64,000 bases of DNA. It comes from a bacterium (lineage in GTDB: Bacteria; Actinomycetota; Acidimicrobiia; Spongiisociales; Spongiisociaceae). Location of the stretch: the NCBI GenBank assembly GCA_028820935.1, contig JAPPHZ010000044.1, positions 1 to 64,000 of the forward strand, read 5' to 3'. Shown here one piece after another: positions 43,547-52,391 of this stretch; within the stretch, counting starts at the first letter, position 1; each line of letters begins with the position of its first letter. Under the pieces are notes generated by a model. That model was not told where the DNA came from. It saw only the letters and a program-made list of their open reading frames with translations, and ran no database searches. The position numbers were made by a program, and so were the translations under genes.

Positions 43547-44815
43547 ATGTCGCGTTACCAGAGGGAGCGGCAACGCGTCTACGACCGCGCCGACCACATG
43601 CTCTCGAGCTCGCGCTACGCGCATGCGGAAGTCGAGTGTGCCAAGGCCGAGGCCGCACTTGTCCGCGGCGAGGCCCAGATTAGCCGGGCCCGGGGGGACC
43701 AGCTGCGGTGGCTCAAGGCCATGTTGTGGCGCCACGGCCCGGCCCGTTACGGGTACCGGAACCCGGTCGATATGGTGGTTTCCCGCCTGGATGTGCACCG
43801 TGACCTCGCCCGCGAACTGGTCTATCTGGCGCAGCGGTTGGACGATGAGCGCATTGAGCGGATGCGCCAGGGTGCGGTCTCCTTTGTGCGGGTGCTCGAA
43901 GAGACCCGGCTCCAGGATGCGGGAGCGTCTGTGGAGGAGATCGCCCGGACCCGGGACTTGGGACTCGACGAGGTCAGGCGCATCCTCCAGCAGTATCAGC
44001 GCACGACGAGCGCAGACGAGAAGCGAGTATTCGACAGCCAATACGTGGCGTTCCAACCTTCGCTCGACGGAACTCATGTGAGAATGAACGGACGGCTGGG
44101 CCCGATGGAGGCGGAGATCTGCCGCCAGGGTCTCGACCGCCGCGGCGAACGAGTCATACCTGCCGGGGCGGAGCGTCCTGACACAGGACAGCGGCGGGCG
44201 CTGGCCCTAACCACCCTCTGCCAGGACGAACTCGACCGGGAGCCCACCAGCACCGGGACCACCGCCGAGAAGGTCCGAGCGGCCCGCAACCGGCGCGAAC
44301 CCGTCCTAATGGTCGTCGCCAACAACTCCCTCGCGGAGATGTCTGGCTTCGAGCAGGGCACAGCGATGCTGGCCGGTGGAAGGGTCGGACCGAGCACCGT
44401 CGACCTCGTCGGATGCGTCGGCCGCATCGAGGCCATCACCGTAGACGGACAAGACATCGTCCGGCACGGGTCGAGATCCGGTACCCCACCGGCGCTGCGC
44501 CGGGCTGTATTGGCCCGCGACAACGGATGCACCATCGACGCCTGCAACTCGGTCTACCGGCTGGAGGTTCATCACATCGTCCCGAAGTCCAAGGGCGGCG
44601 ATAACACCCCCGAGAACCTCACCACCCTCTGCTGGTGGCACCACCACGTAGCCATCCACCGCCAAGGCATGCAGATCGACCCCCAATCCCCACCCCGACG
44701 CCGACGGCTCCTACCCACCCCCACCAGCTGCGGCCACCAACCACCCGAACCCGACCCCTATACGTTGGCGATACTGCGAGCCCTCCACGCCGCCACCAAC
44801 CGAGCCCCTCCGTAA
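43547..44815 (+). CDS. DUF222 (13E12 repeat) HNH endonuclease domain protein
   Basis: This 422-residue protein has the actinobacterial DUF222/13E12 plan. A long helical N-terminus (coiled-coil-like, about 1-150) leads to PSLDGTHVRMNGRLGPMEAE, LALTTLCQDEL, then a C-terminal HNH domain with ARDNGCTIDACN, LEVHHIVPKSKGGDNTPENL and TLCWWHHHVAIH. Such genes occur in many copies, spread like mobile sequences in actinobacteria, and their function is not settled. The ATG at 43547 follows a TTG one codon earlier. A hairpin follows the stop. Confidence 0.87.
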   Translation: MSRYQRERQRVYDRADHMLSSSRYAHAEVECAKAEAALVRGEAQISRARGDQLRWLKAMLWRHGPARYGYRNPVDMVVSRLDVHRDLARELVYLAQRLDDERIERMRQGAVSFVRVLEETRLQDAGASVEEIARTRDLGLDEVRRILQQYQRTTSADEKRVFDSQYVAFQPSLDGTHVRMNGRLGPMEAEICRQGLDRRGERVIPAGAERPDTGQRRALALTTLCQDELDREPTSTGTTAEKVRAARNRREPVLMVVANNSLAEMSGFEQGTAMLAGGRVGPSTVDLVGCVGRIEAITVDGQDIVRHGSRSGTPPALRRAVLARDNGCTIDACNSVYRLEVHHIVPKSKGGDNTPENLTTLCWWHHHVAIHRQGMQIDPQSPPRRRRLLPTPTSCGHQPPEPDPYTLAILRALHAATNRAPP

Positions 44816-44817
44816 TC

Positions 44818-44840
44818 CCGGTCCCCGTCCCAGGGACCGG
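44818..44840 (+). terminator. Hairpin after the HNH gene
   Basis: CCGGTCCC and GGGACCGG form a perfect 8 bp stem around a 7 nt loop, 2 nt after the stop. No U-tract follows, so this is a terminator-like structure of moderate certainty. Confidence 0.45.
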
Positions 44841-45087
44841 ACCCCGGTAAACCACCCCGAAAGCCCCGAAGGCCCGCCCCGCGGCGTGGCCAACGCACGT
44901 CGTCCTGGCCGGCTCCCCCCAGGCAGCCCGATCAGGTCGGTACGTCGCGCCGTGGACACCGGAAACACGGAGACGCCGCCCGATCTCGCCGCAGATCGGA
45001 CAGAACCTCCCTGCTCGTTGACACAGATATGCCACACGGCTACGGTCATCCCATCCGATGGCAAACCCGCCTGGAAGGTCATTATCA

Positions 45088-45348
45088 ATGGGTGATACCG
45101 AAACACGACTTATAAGCCTCGTAAACAGAAACATAGAGGTGGATGGCCAAGCCCTTGACATTCCAAGTGACCTGAAAGTCAGCCTTGTGAACGCCGGCGT
45201 ATCGTCGATGGATATCATCGCTCTGGCCAAGCTTGTCTCCCTGGAGTTCAACGTTGAGTTCACCGTTGAGGAGTGCGTCTCGCTCAGGACGCTGAGAGAG
45301 GTTGTGGACTTCCTTGACAGCAAGGCAGCCTCAGCCACAAGTTCGTAA
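45088..45348 (+). CDS. Acyl carrier protein-like protein (orphan)
   Basis: This 86-residue protein has an ACP pattern: an N-terminal helix, then LKVSLVNAGVSSMDIIALAK, where a Ser in GVSSMD occupies the phosphopantetheine position. EFNVEFTVEECVSLRTLREV and a final helix follow. It would carry an acyl or aminoacyl group on a thiol arm. GGAAGG lies 9 nt before the ATG. No ketosynthase, ligase or transferase for it is adjacent, and its codons are visibly less GC-rich than those of its neighbours, so lateral acquisition or a broken cluster is possible. Confidence 0.75.
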   Translation: MGDTETRLISLVNRNIEVDGQALDIPSDLKVSLVNAGVSSMDIIALAKLVSLEFNVEFTVEECVSLRTLREVVDFLDSKAASATSS

Positions 45349-45567
45349 TACTCGCGCTTGTGTGGGGTCATCGGGAAGTACCTCTCCGATAGCCGCTTGG
45401 GGGCGGCGCAACAGCGAGCAGCTTGCTGGTTCGTATCGGTAGTCGAATCGGCTTCTGACCGCTCTTCATTCGGTATCGGACTCGTACCAGGATGCTCTGA
45501 AACGCCCTGGTCGCAGTCCTAGCGGCGAGAAGTAGCCTCTGGCCGAGCGCTTGCCAGGGAGATAACG

Positions 45568-46377
45568 ATCGAGCAGCCCGAGAACGAGCTCTATACCCAC
45601 GGGTACCACGAGGCCATTGTCAGCACCTTTGCGCGCCGCACGGCCGAGGAGTGCGCCGCTTTCCTGCTACCGCACCTGCGTGCGGGCGCAGTGGTGCTCG
45701 ACATGGGTTCGGGGCCGGGGACCATAACCGCCGGGCTGGCCCGACGGGTGGGGCGCGTGATCGGCTTGGACGCCTCCGAGGAGATGGTGGAGGCGGGCCG
45801 GAGCCTGGTGGAGGACCGAGGGATCGACAACGCCACCTTCCGGCTCGGTTCGGCCTATGACCTTCCCTGGAGGAACGGCTACTTCGACGTGGTCTACGCC
45901 CACCAGTTGCTCCAGCATCTGGCCGAACCCGTGCGGGCCTTGCGAGAGGCCCGGCGGGTCCTCAAGCCCGGAGGCCTGCTGGCGGTACGCGAGGCCGACT
46001 ACGGAACGATGGTCCACTCCCCCACGGATCCGGTTCTCATCCGGTGGCGCGATCTGTATCACCAGGTGACCTCGGCCAACGGGGGCGAGGCCGACGCCGG
46101 GCGCTTCCTGCTGTCCTGGGTCATGAGGGCGGGGTTCGCCGACCCGGTCGTCACGACGCGGACCACGACCTACGCCACTCCTGACGAACGCATCGCCTGG
46201 GGCGGCCTGTGGGAGGTGCGAATCATCGAGAGCGACTTCGCCGAGCACGCAACCAGACACGGGTTGGCGACGCGCGCCGAACTGGTCGAGATATCCGCCG
46301 CGTTCCGGCGCTGGACCGGCCGACCGGACGCCTTCTGGGCATTCCTCCACGCCGAGGTGCTGGCCGGCAACCCGTGA
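45568..46377 (+). CDS. Class I SAM-dependent methyltransferase, apparent ATC start
   Basis: This protein of about 269 residues has the SAM loop VVLDMGSGPGTITAGLARR, IGLDASEEMV, FRLGSAYDLPW, and the motif VYAHQLLQHLAEPVRALREA. The longest ORF with a standard start begins at GTG 45691, which would delete the conserved segment ELYTHGYHEAIVSTF and begin inside the SAM loop strand. The reading frame is open back to a TAG at about 45526 with no ATG, GTG or TTG. AGGGAG followed after 6 nt by ATC at 45568 gives the expected length. Either ATC is used or the start was lost. Confidence 0.7.
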   Translation: MEQPENELYTHGYHEAIVSTFARRTAEECAAFLLPHLRAGAVVLDMGSGPGTITAGLARRVGRVIGLDASEEMVEAGRSLVEDRGIDNATFRLGSAYDLPWRNGYFDVVYAHQLLQHLAEPVRALREARRVLKPGGLLAVREADYGTMVHSPTDPVLIRWRDLYHQVTSANGGEADAGRFLLSWVMRAGFADPVVTTRTTTYATPDERIAWGGLWEVRIIESDFAEHATRHGLATRAELVEISAAFRRWTGRPDAFWAFLHAEVLAGNP

Positions 46378-46409
46378 CCATCCTCGTGTAGGGCGGGATC
46401 GGGACTCTC

Positions 46410-46772
46410 CTAACCCGTATCGCCGAAGAGTTCTCGCTCGAGGTGGTCAAGGAACCCGGCCGGATCCTTGCGCAGGGAGGCGATCAACTTCCTGTCCGCG
46501 GCCACGCGCCAGGTTCCCTCATCCCCCACCAGCACGGCCGGTAGGGACCCGGCCGTAGCCAGCTGTGACTCGGTCGCCACGTCCCGGTGGATCAACTCGA
46601 TCGGCACGGCGCTCGACCGGCAGGCTTCGCGCCATGATCGCTTGCCGAAGGCGTTCCAACCGTGGGTCAGCTCGCACAATCCGCAGTCGCTCCGGCCCAG
46701 GACCTTGTCCACGGCGTAACGCAGCTCACCCGACAGCCCGCCGTCCGCGTTGTAGATTCCGACGACCCTCAC
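46410..46772 (-). CDS. Conserved hypothetical protein with CxxC motif
   Basis: This 120-residue protein begins MRVVGIYNADGGLSGELRY, then has RSDCGLCELTHGWNAFG, a stretch reminiscent of a thioredoxin-like fold, and ends with LRKDPAGFLDHLERELFG. The motif C31-x2-C34 could be redox-active or metal-binding. I recognise no named family. It is convergent with the methyltransferase gene and divergent from the deacetylase. Confidence 0.65.
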   Translation of the reverse strand: MRVVGIYNADGGLSGELRYAVDKVLGRSDCGLCELTHGWNAFGKRSWREACRSSAVPIELIHRDVATESQLATAGSLPAVLVGDEGTWRVAADRKLIASLRKDPAGFLDHLERELFGDTG

Positions 46773-46990
46773 TTGGCACCTCTTGAAACGCAGGTCTTGA
46801 ACCTGCCCCTGTCCTCGAAACGATAGGCGCCACTGTGGCTATGAATTGCAACACCTGGCCATGCCACCTCACGAACTTCGAGGCGCGACCAGGCCTCCCG
46901 GGCATAGAATCGCGACATGGCCGGCAGGGGATCCGCGTCGCTTTGCTGACCGTCAGCGTCCGTGAATCAGCAAACGTGAAGGAGGAGAGG

Positions 46991-47818
46991 ATGGACCCGA
47001 AATGGCCCGGTGGCAAGGCTGTGGCCGCCTTCTTCTCGTTCGACCTCGACGGCGAGTCGTGGCTGCTCTCCGTTGACCGGCGCAATGCCGGCCTCCCGAT
47101 CACCATGTCACAGGCCGCGTACGGCCCCAAGGTCGGCGTCTACCGTATCCTCGACGTCCTGGCCGAACTCGAGGTCCCGTCCACCTTCTTCGTACCCACG
47201 TGGGTGGCCGAGCGTTATCCGGCTGCGGTTGAAGCGATCCTCTCAGGTGGACACGAACTCGGCTTGCACGGCCACGTGCACGAGCGTCCGGACCTCCTGT
47301 CCGAAGAGGAGGAGATCGAGGTCGTGGAACTCAGCATCCGGATCCTCACGGAGATGTCGGGCCGAGCGCCCATCGGCCACCGCGCGCCGGTGGCCGAGAT
47401 CAGCCCGGCAACCAACCGCATCCTCGCCGAGAGGGGCGTCGAGTACACGTCGAACTACATGGACTCGGTCATTCCGTACTTCCACGACATCGACGGTCTC
47501 TCGCTTCTCGAACTGCCGATGCACTGGGCAGCCGACGACTGGGGATTCGCGATGGTCTCACCCAATGCCTACCCCGCACCGCACGTCAATCCGGTCACGA
47601 CCAATGACCACGTCGTGTCCGTGTGGTCGTGCGAACTCGAAGGGATCCGGGAGGTGGGTGGACTGTTCACCCTCGTCAACCACCCCCAGGTCACAGGCCG
47701 TCCATACCGGATCGACACGTTGCGGCGGACCATCATGCTCGCCCGCGAGATGGACGCATGGATCGCAAACGGGGAAGAGATCAACGCTCATTGGAGGTCG
47801 CTGCCAGCGCCGGGGTAA
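46991..47818 (+). CDS. Polysaccharide deacetylase (NodB/PuuE-like)
   Basis: This 275-residue NodB-homology hydrolase has FFSFDLDGESWLL with the metal Asp pair near 17-19, PSTFFVPTWVAERYP, GGHELGLHGHVHERPD with the metal His residues, and GHRAPVAEISPATNRIL. The style is nearer to the cytoplasmic allantoinase/peptidoglycan deacetylase branch than to secreted chitin deacetylases, and no signal peptide is present. GGAGGAGAGG lies directly before the ATG at 46991. The substrate is unknown. Confidence 0.82.
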   Translation: MDPKWPGGKAVAAFFSFDLDGESWLLSVDRRNAGLPITMSQAAYGPKVGVYRILDVLAELEVPSTFFVPTWVAERYPAAVEAILSGGHELGLHGHVHERPDLLSEEEEIEVVELSIRILTEMSGRAPIGHRAPVAEISPATNRILAERGVEYTSNYMDSVIPYFHDIDGLSLLELPMHWAADDWGFAMVSPNAYPAPHVNPVTTNDHVVSVWSCELEGIREVGGLFTLVNHPQVTGRPYRIDTLRRTIMLAREMDAWIANGEEINAHWRSLPAPG

Positions 47819-47874
47819 GCGCTACCTTTCTCCTCTTGTGACGTTGGCGACAGCGATCGCTGATCCGCCTTTCG

Positions 47875-48300
47875 CTACGGGCCGGCAATCGGCATCTCAG
47901 TGATCCGGTCCTTGTGGACGGCGAACATGAACGGTCCTGATCGCTCACAGGCCTTAGTGATTCGTGGGAGGTTCCTTAGGTATCTTGCGGCCATCTCCTC
48001 ACCGGTGAGGCTCTGGTTGGCGATATAGAAGCAGCGAACTCCGTGGGTTATCAGCGCTTGCCGGTTCTCACGGACCAGCCGGATTCGCTTGTCCTTGGTC
48101 AATGCAACCCAGCCGCTATCTCCAGCGAGTTCTAGCCACTCAGGATCGGTTACCTCCTCATCTCGCGGCCTGCCGTAGTGTTCGACCAACGTAATCAGGC
48201 ACAAACCAGCCTCGCGGAGGATCCCGGGGACCTTGACCGAGCCCAGGCTACGATCGAGAAAGAGCCTAGGCAGCCCGTCTGGATGCGACACGTAATGCAT
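47875..48300 (-). CDS. VapC45-like PIN domain toxin
   Basis: This 141-residue protein opens with LPRLFLDRSLGSVKVPGIL, with the first acidic residue of a PIN-like site. It has EEVTDPEWLELAGDSGWVAL followed by TKDKRIR, where further acidic residues lie, and ends in a basic C-terminus. The start at ATG 48300 gives the size of VapC45 (about 140 residues); a longer start upstream would read through the antitoxin. It overlaps the upstream antitoxin gene by 35 nt. It is expected to be an RNase held inactive by that partner. Confidence 0.72.
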   Translation of the reverse strand: MHYVSHPDGLPRLFLDRSLGSVKVPGILREAGLCLITLVEHYGRPRDEEVTDPEWLELAGDSGWVALTKDKRIRLVRENRQALITHGVRCFYIANQSLTGEEMAARYLRNLPRITKACERSGPFMFAVHKDRITEMPIAGP

Positions 48301-48988
48301 CCTCCAAGTGAGAGGTCGGCACCCCGAACTCGGCCGTGAGTTCGCTGAGGGATTCCCCGGCCTGGAAGCGCTGGAGTACATCCTCAACCCGACATCCCCC
48401 GCGCGCGAAGATGGGAGCACCCGATGAACGCATCGGGTCAACGACGACCTCGGCCTCCCGATAGACGGGGACTCGGAAGAGTTCGACGTAGCCATCGGGC
48501 GCATAACTGAAGCCGCGGAGGTACTCCTCAATCACCTTCGCGAATAGGCACTGGCCACTTCGTATGACGACCAGTTCTCGTGCGGCTTGAGCGGCCTCAG
48601 CGTCGGGATGGCGCTCCGAGTAGTCGTATAGCAGTTCGGCTCCATCCGTGTACAGCTTCCTGGAAGCGAGAGCGTGGTGGATACCGAGTCCCTTCTGTAA
48701 CTCCCGGAGCGCGGGGCGGATACGTTGCATGGGAACCCCGCTCTTGCGGATAGCGGCTAGAACCGTCGCCTCGGTCAGGCCGACAAAGGGTATAGAAGGG
48801 CGTCTCGGCCCATAAACATCCAGGTACGTAATGATGGGCTCTCCCCTAACCACCGGACGTTTTGGAGGCCTCCTTACGTAGCCTCGGGCCCACGTAGACA
48901 GCGTCGAGACTGGCACATCAATGATGCGCGCAGCCTCGGCGATGGTGTACAGGGGGTCTTCAAACCTGTAGAGATCAAGAGTGGTGAT
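48266..48988 (-). CDS. VapB45-like (DUF433/HTH) antitoxin, apparent ATC start
   Basis: This protein of about 240 residues has an N-terminal helix-turn-helix (YTIAEAARIIDVPVSTLSTW) and a C-terminal DUF433-like domain (GGCRVEDVLQRFQAGESLSE, EFGVPTSHLEDALRVA), the layout of VapB45. The first standard start, GTG at 48916, would cut the HTH in half. The frame is open upstream to a TAG without ATG, GTG or TTG. GGAGG followed 6 nt later by ATC at 48988 restores the normal length of about 240. It is paired with the overlapping PIN toxin. Confidence 0.7.
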   Translation of the reverse strand: MTTLDLYRFEDPLYTIAEAARIIDVPVSTLSTWARGYVRRPPKRPVVRGEPIITYLDVYGPRRPSIPFVGLTEATVLAAIRKSGVPMQRIRPALRELQKGLGIHHALASRKLYTDGAELLYDYSERHPDAEAAQAARELVVIRSGQCLFAKVIEEYLRGFSYAPDGYVELFRVPVYREAEVVVDPMRSSGAPIFARGGCRVEDVLQRFQAGESLSELTAEFGVPTSHLEDALRVASRRAA

Positions 48989-49085
48989 GGGTCCCCTCCG
49001 TCGTCGGCCCTATTCAAGCATCGACGAGGTGCCTTTCCCGGCAAGGTCGTCGGATCGCATGTCCGCCCGATCGGTACTGGACTCG

Positions 49086-50852
49086 TCAGAACGCCCAGAG
49101 GCGGGGAATGAAGATAGAGGACAGGATCCAGAAGAGGATGTTGAGCGGCATCCCGGCGCGCAGGAAGTCGGTGTACTTATATCCCCCGGGGTTGTAGATC
49201 ATGGTGTTGGTCTGGTAGCCGACCGGCGTGGAGAACCCGGTGGAGGCGGCAAACGTGATGGCCATGAGGAACGGCCGGGGATCCACTCCGATCTGCTCGG
49301 CGGTGGAGATGGCGATCGGAGCCAGTAGCACCGCCGCGGCCGCGTTGCTCATCGTCTCGGTCATGAGGGCGGCCAGCAGGTAGATGGCCGCCAGGACCGC
49401 CACGGGTCCCAGATCCCCCACCAACCCGACTGCGAATTCGGCCATGACGCCCGCCACCCCGCTGGTGTTCATGGCGATGCCCAAAGGGAGTACTCCGGCC
49501 AGAAGGAAGATGACCTGCCAGTTGATGGCGTGGTAGACCTCCTCCGGGCGGAGAATGCGGGTCATCACCAGGGCGACACAGCCGAGAAGGGCGGCGGCCA
49601 GGATCGGGAGGACATCGAAGGCGGCCAGACCTACGACCGCCACGAGTATCCCGATGGCCAGCGGGGCCTTGCGCCGCAGGACCGAGCCGGGCACTTCGTT
49701 GAGGACGATGAAGTCGCTGCTGTTGCGCATCTCCCGTATCGCCGTTTCCTGCGCCTGTACCAGCAAGGAGTCACCCACGTCGAGTTTGATCGATCTGAGC
49801 TTGTCGTTGATGGTCTCGCCCTTGCGCTGCATCGCCAGCACCAGCGCCCGGTAGCGGCTTCGGAAGTCCAGGTCCTTGAGCGTGCGCCCTATCAGTGCCG
49901 AATCAGGTGCTACCAGGACTTGGACGAGGCGCAGGTCCTCGGTCTGGAGGGTCTCGTCGCGCAAGGTGAAGTCAGCGTCTATCCGCAGCCCCATCGTGCC
50001 GCGGAGGCGTATCAGGTCCGGCAGGGAACAATGCACGAGCAGCACGTCCTCGGGCTGGATGACTCGGCGGAGGGGAGCCCATCCTTCCTCGCCCGCATCA
50101 AGGACCCGCAGGACCGTTATGTCGTGGTCCTCGCCCAGCTTGCTGTCAAGCACCGAGCGGCCCACCAGCGGGGAATTGTGTCGGACCCTCAGCTCTGTCA
50201 CGTACTCGCCCAGGTGATACGCGTCCGCCAGTTCCTTCACCTGGCGGTCGGGCAACAACCACCGTCCGAAGAGCAGGAAGAAGGCAACTCCCGCCACGAA
50301 GAGGATCAGCCCCATCCGGGTGAACTCGAACATGCTGAACGACCCGTACCCGGCCTGCTCGGAGATCGAACTGACCAGGAGATTGGTGGAGGTGCCGATC
50401 AGAGTGCACACCCCGCCGAACTGGGAGGCGTAGGAGAGGGGTATCAGGAGCTTGGAGGCCGATAGCCGCCGGCGGTTGGCGAGGAGGGTCACCAGGGGTA
50501 TGAACACGGCAACCGCGGCCGTGTTGTTCACGAAGGCCGACATGATGGTGATCGTCACCATGATGACCACCAGAGCCGTGTAGTGGTTCCGGCTGAACCG
50601 CACCATGAGCCGTCCCACCGCTGCGGTGGCGCCCGTTTTCTGCACCCCGGCGCCCAGGACGAACATGCAGGCCACGGTCAGGGTCGCCGGGTTGCTGAAG
50701 CCGGAGAATCCCTCCTGGAGCGTCACCAGACCGAGGACCAGCAGCACTCCCAGCCCGAGCATGGCCACGATGTCCAGGGGGTACTTCTCGGAGATGAACA
50801 GCGCCACGATCCCGACGAGAATGACCACCACCAAGATGCCCTCGACGGTCAT
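49086..50852 (-). CDS. SLC13 family permease with two TrkA-C (RCK_C) domains
   Basis: This 588-residue membrane protein consists of two blocks of about five or six hydrophobic helices (1-200 and 400-588). The conserved SFVNNTAAVAVFIP- and IGTSTNLL-type loops are present. Between the blocks is a cytoplasmic region with two TrkA-C modules (NSPLVGRSVLDSKLGEDH and DSALIGRTLKDLDFRSRY). Members transport sulfate, dicarboxylates or other anions. The gene starts 45 nt after nuoN on the same strand, so it may be transcribed with the complex I operon. Confidence 0.85.
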   Translation of the reverse strand: MTVEGILVVVILVGIVALFISEKYPLDIVAMLGLGVLLVLGLVTLQEGFSGFSNPATLTVACMFVLGAGVQKTGATAAVGRLMVRFSRNHYTALVVIMVTITIMSAFVNNTAAVAVFIPLVTLLANRRRLSASKLLIPLSYASQFGGVCTLIGTSTNLLVSSISEQAGYGSFSMFEFTRMGLILFVAGVAFFLLFGRWLLPDRQVKELADAYHLGEYVTELRVRHNSPLVGRSVLDSKLGEDHDITVLRVLDAGEEGWAPLRRVIQPEDVLLVHCSLPDLIRLRGTMGLRIDADFTLRDETLQTEDLRLVQVLVAPDSALIGRTLKDLDFRSRYRALVLAMQRKGETINDKLRSIKLDVGDSLLVQAQETAIREMRNSSDFIVLNEVPGSVLRRKAPLAIGILVAVVGLAAFDVLPILAAALLGCVALVMTRILRPEEVYHAINWQVIFLLAGVLPLGIAMNTSGVAGVMAEFAVGLVGDLGPVAVLAAIYLLAALMTETMSNAAAAVLLAPIAISTAEQIGVDPRPFLMAITFAASTGFSTPVGYQTNTMIYNPGGYKYTDFLRAGMPLNILFWILSSIFIPRLWAF

Positions 50853-50897
50853 GTCAGCCCATCACTGGAGACGGTGGCAGGAGTTGAAGCGCGTACA

Positions 50898-52388
50898 TCA
50901 GATGCCGGTGGTTACCACCTTGGCCAGGTCGGCGAAGACTCCGGCGAACTCGAACGGGAGGATGCCGGCCACCACCACGAAGATCGCCGAGATGCCCAGG
51001 GCCAGGGCCAGCGAGCCGCTCAGCGGGCGAGTGGCTGTGTCGGTCCCCTCGGGTACGTGATCCATCCACATGGTCTTGCCGATCCGGGCGTAGTAGACGA
51101 GGGCGATCACCGCGTTGACCGCCGCGATCACCGCCAGGGTGGTAGCCCAGGCATTGCCGGGGCGCAGGATGGCGAGGAACATGGCGAACTTGGCGTACCA
51201 GCCGGCCAGGGGCGGGATGCCGGCCAGGGAGAAGAAGAACATGGCGCCCAGCACGGCGAGGCGGGGGGCGTAGCGCCACATCCCGGCCCAGTCGTCGATC
51301 ATGGTGCTGCCGGTGCGGCGGGCGCCCGCGATCACCACCCCGAAGGCCCCCAGGTTCATGAATGCGTAGATGATCACGTAGACGATGGTCGCCGACGCCG
51401 CCTCCTGGATCACCGCCGGATCGTTGCTCACGGCCGCGGCCGCGAACGGCACCAGGATGAAGCCCCCCTGGGCGATCGACGAGTAGGCCAGCATGCGCAC
51501 CACGTTGTCCTGGCGTAGCGCCGTCAGGTTGCCCAGCGTCATCGACAGCGCGGCCAGCACCCAGAGGGCCGGGCCCCATATCTCGGTCACCGACGGCAGC
51601 GCCTTGTAGCAGAGCAGCAACAGCCCGACGAAGCCGGCCGCCTTCGAGCCCACCGACAGGTAGGCCGTAACGGGCGTGGGAGCGCCCTCGTAGGTGTCCG
51701 GCGCCCAGAAATGGAAGGGCACCGCCGTCACCTTGAAGCCGAAGCCCACCAGGGTGAAGAGCACGGCCAGCCGGAAGGCCCCGCTGTCTAACAGGTCGGC
51801 CCCGGCCTCCCGGATGCCCTCGTAGGTGACCGAGCCGGTCAGTCCGTAGAGGAACGACATGCCGTACAGCAGGATGGCGGTGGACAGCACCCCGAGGATG
51901 AAGAACTTCAGTGAAGCCTCGTTGGATTTGGCGTCGCCCTTTCGCCATCCGGCCAGCAGGAACAGGGGCCCGGTGACCAGCTCGAGACCGACGAACAAGG
52001 TGATCAGATCTCTTGAAGATGCCATCACCAGCGAGCCCAGGATCGAGGTGAGCATCAGCAGGTAGTACTCGCCCTGGTAGTAGCGGTCGCTCTCGATATA
52101 GGACACCGACATCAAGAGCACCAGGTAGCCGCCCACGATGAACACCGCCTTGAGGACCAGGGCGAACCCGTCCACCACGTAGAGCCCCCCCAACATCGAC
52201 CTGGTCTCGGGACCGTCACCGAAGGCCAGCGTCAGGAGCGGCACCGCCGCCAGCGCCAGGCCCAGCACCCCGGCGAAGGCGGTCCAGTACTTGCGGGGAC
52301 GCGGCAGCGCCACGTCGAGCGCCAGCACCACCAGGATGGTGGCGGCTACGACCAGCTCAGGCGCGAGCGCGTGGTAGTCGAGGTCCAT
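50898..52388 (-). CDS. nuoN: NADH-quinone oxidoreductase subunit N
   Basis: This 496-residue antiporter-like membrane subunit of complex I has around 13-14 hydrophobic helices. It includes LITLFVGLELVTGPLFLLAG and DTYEGAPTPVTAYLSVGSKA with the conserved Lys of the proton channel. Its start lies 3 nt after the nuoM stop. It is the last nuo gene of the operon. Confidence 0.93.
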   Translation of the reverse strand: MDLDYHALAPELVVAATILVVLALDVALPRPRKYWTAFAGVLGLALAAVPLLTLAFGDGPETRSMLGGLYVVDGFALVLKAVFIVGGYLVLLMSVSYIESDRYYQGEYYLLMLTSILGSLVMASSRDLITLFVGLELVTGPLFLLAGWRKGDAKSNEASLKFFILGVLSTAILLYGMSFLYGLTGSVTYEGIREAGADLLDSGAFRLAVLFTLVGFGFKVTAVPFHFWAPDTYEGAPTPVTAYLSVGSKAAGFVGLLLLCYKALPSVTEIWGPALWVLAALSMTLGNLTALRQDNVVRMLAYSSIAQGGFILVPFAAAAVSNDPAVIQEAASATIVYVIIYAFMNLGAFGVVIAGARRTGSTMIDDWAGMWRYAPRLAVLGAMFFFSLAGIPPLAGWYAKFAMFLAILRPGNAWATTLAVIAAVNAVIALVYYARIGKTMWMDHVPEGTDTATRPLSGSLALALGISAIFVVVAGILPFEFAGVFADLAKVVTTGI

Positions 52389-52391
52389 CCA

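Noticed and set aside
44619-45371. Minus-strand ORF of 250 codons opposite the ACP gene
   Set aside because: Its translation is low complexity and crosses two convincing plus-strand genes; it is a GC-frame artefact.
46991-47818. Polysaccharide deacetylase as a secreted enzyme
   Set aside because: No signal peptide or membrane anchor is visible from the best start.
47875-48531. Longer PIN toxin starting at 48531
   Set aside because: The extension is out-of-frame reading of the antitoxin gene; ATG 48300 matches the toxin family size.
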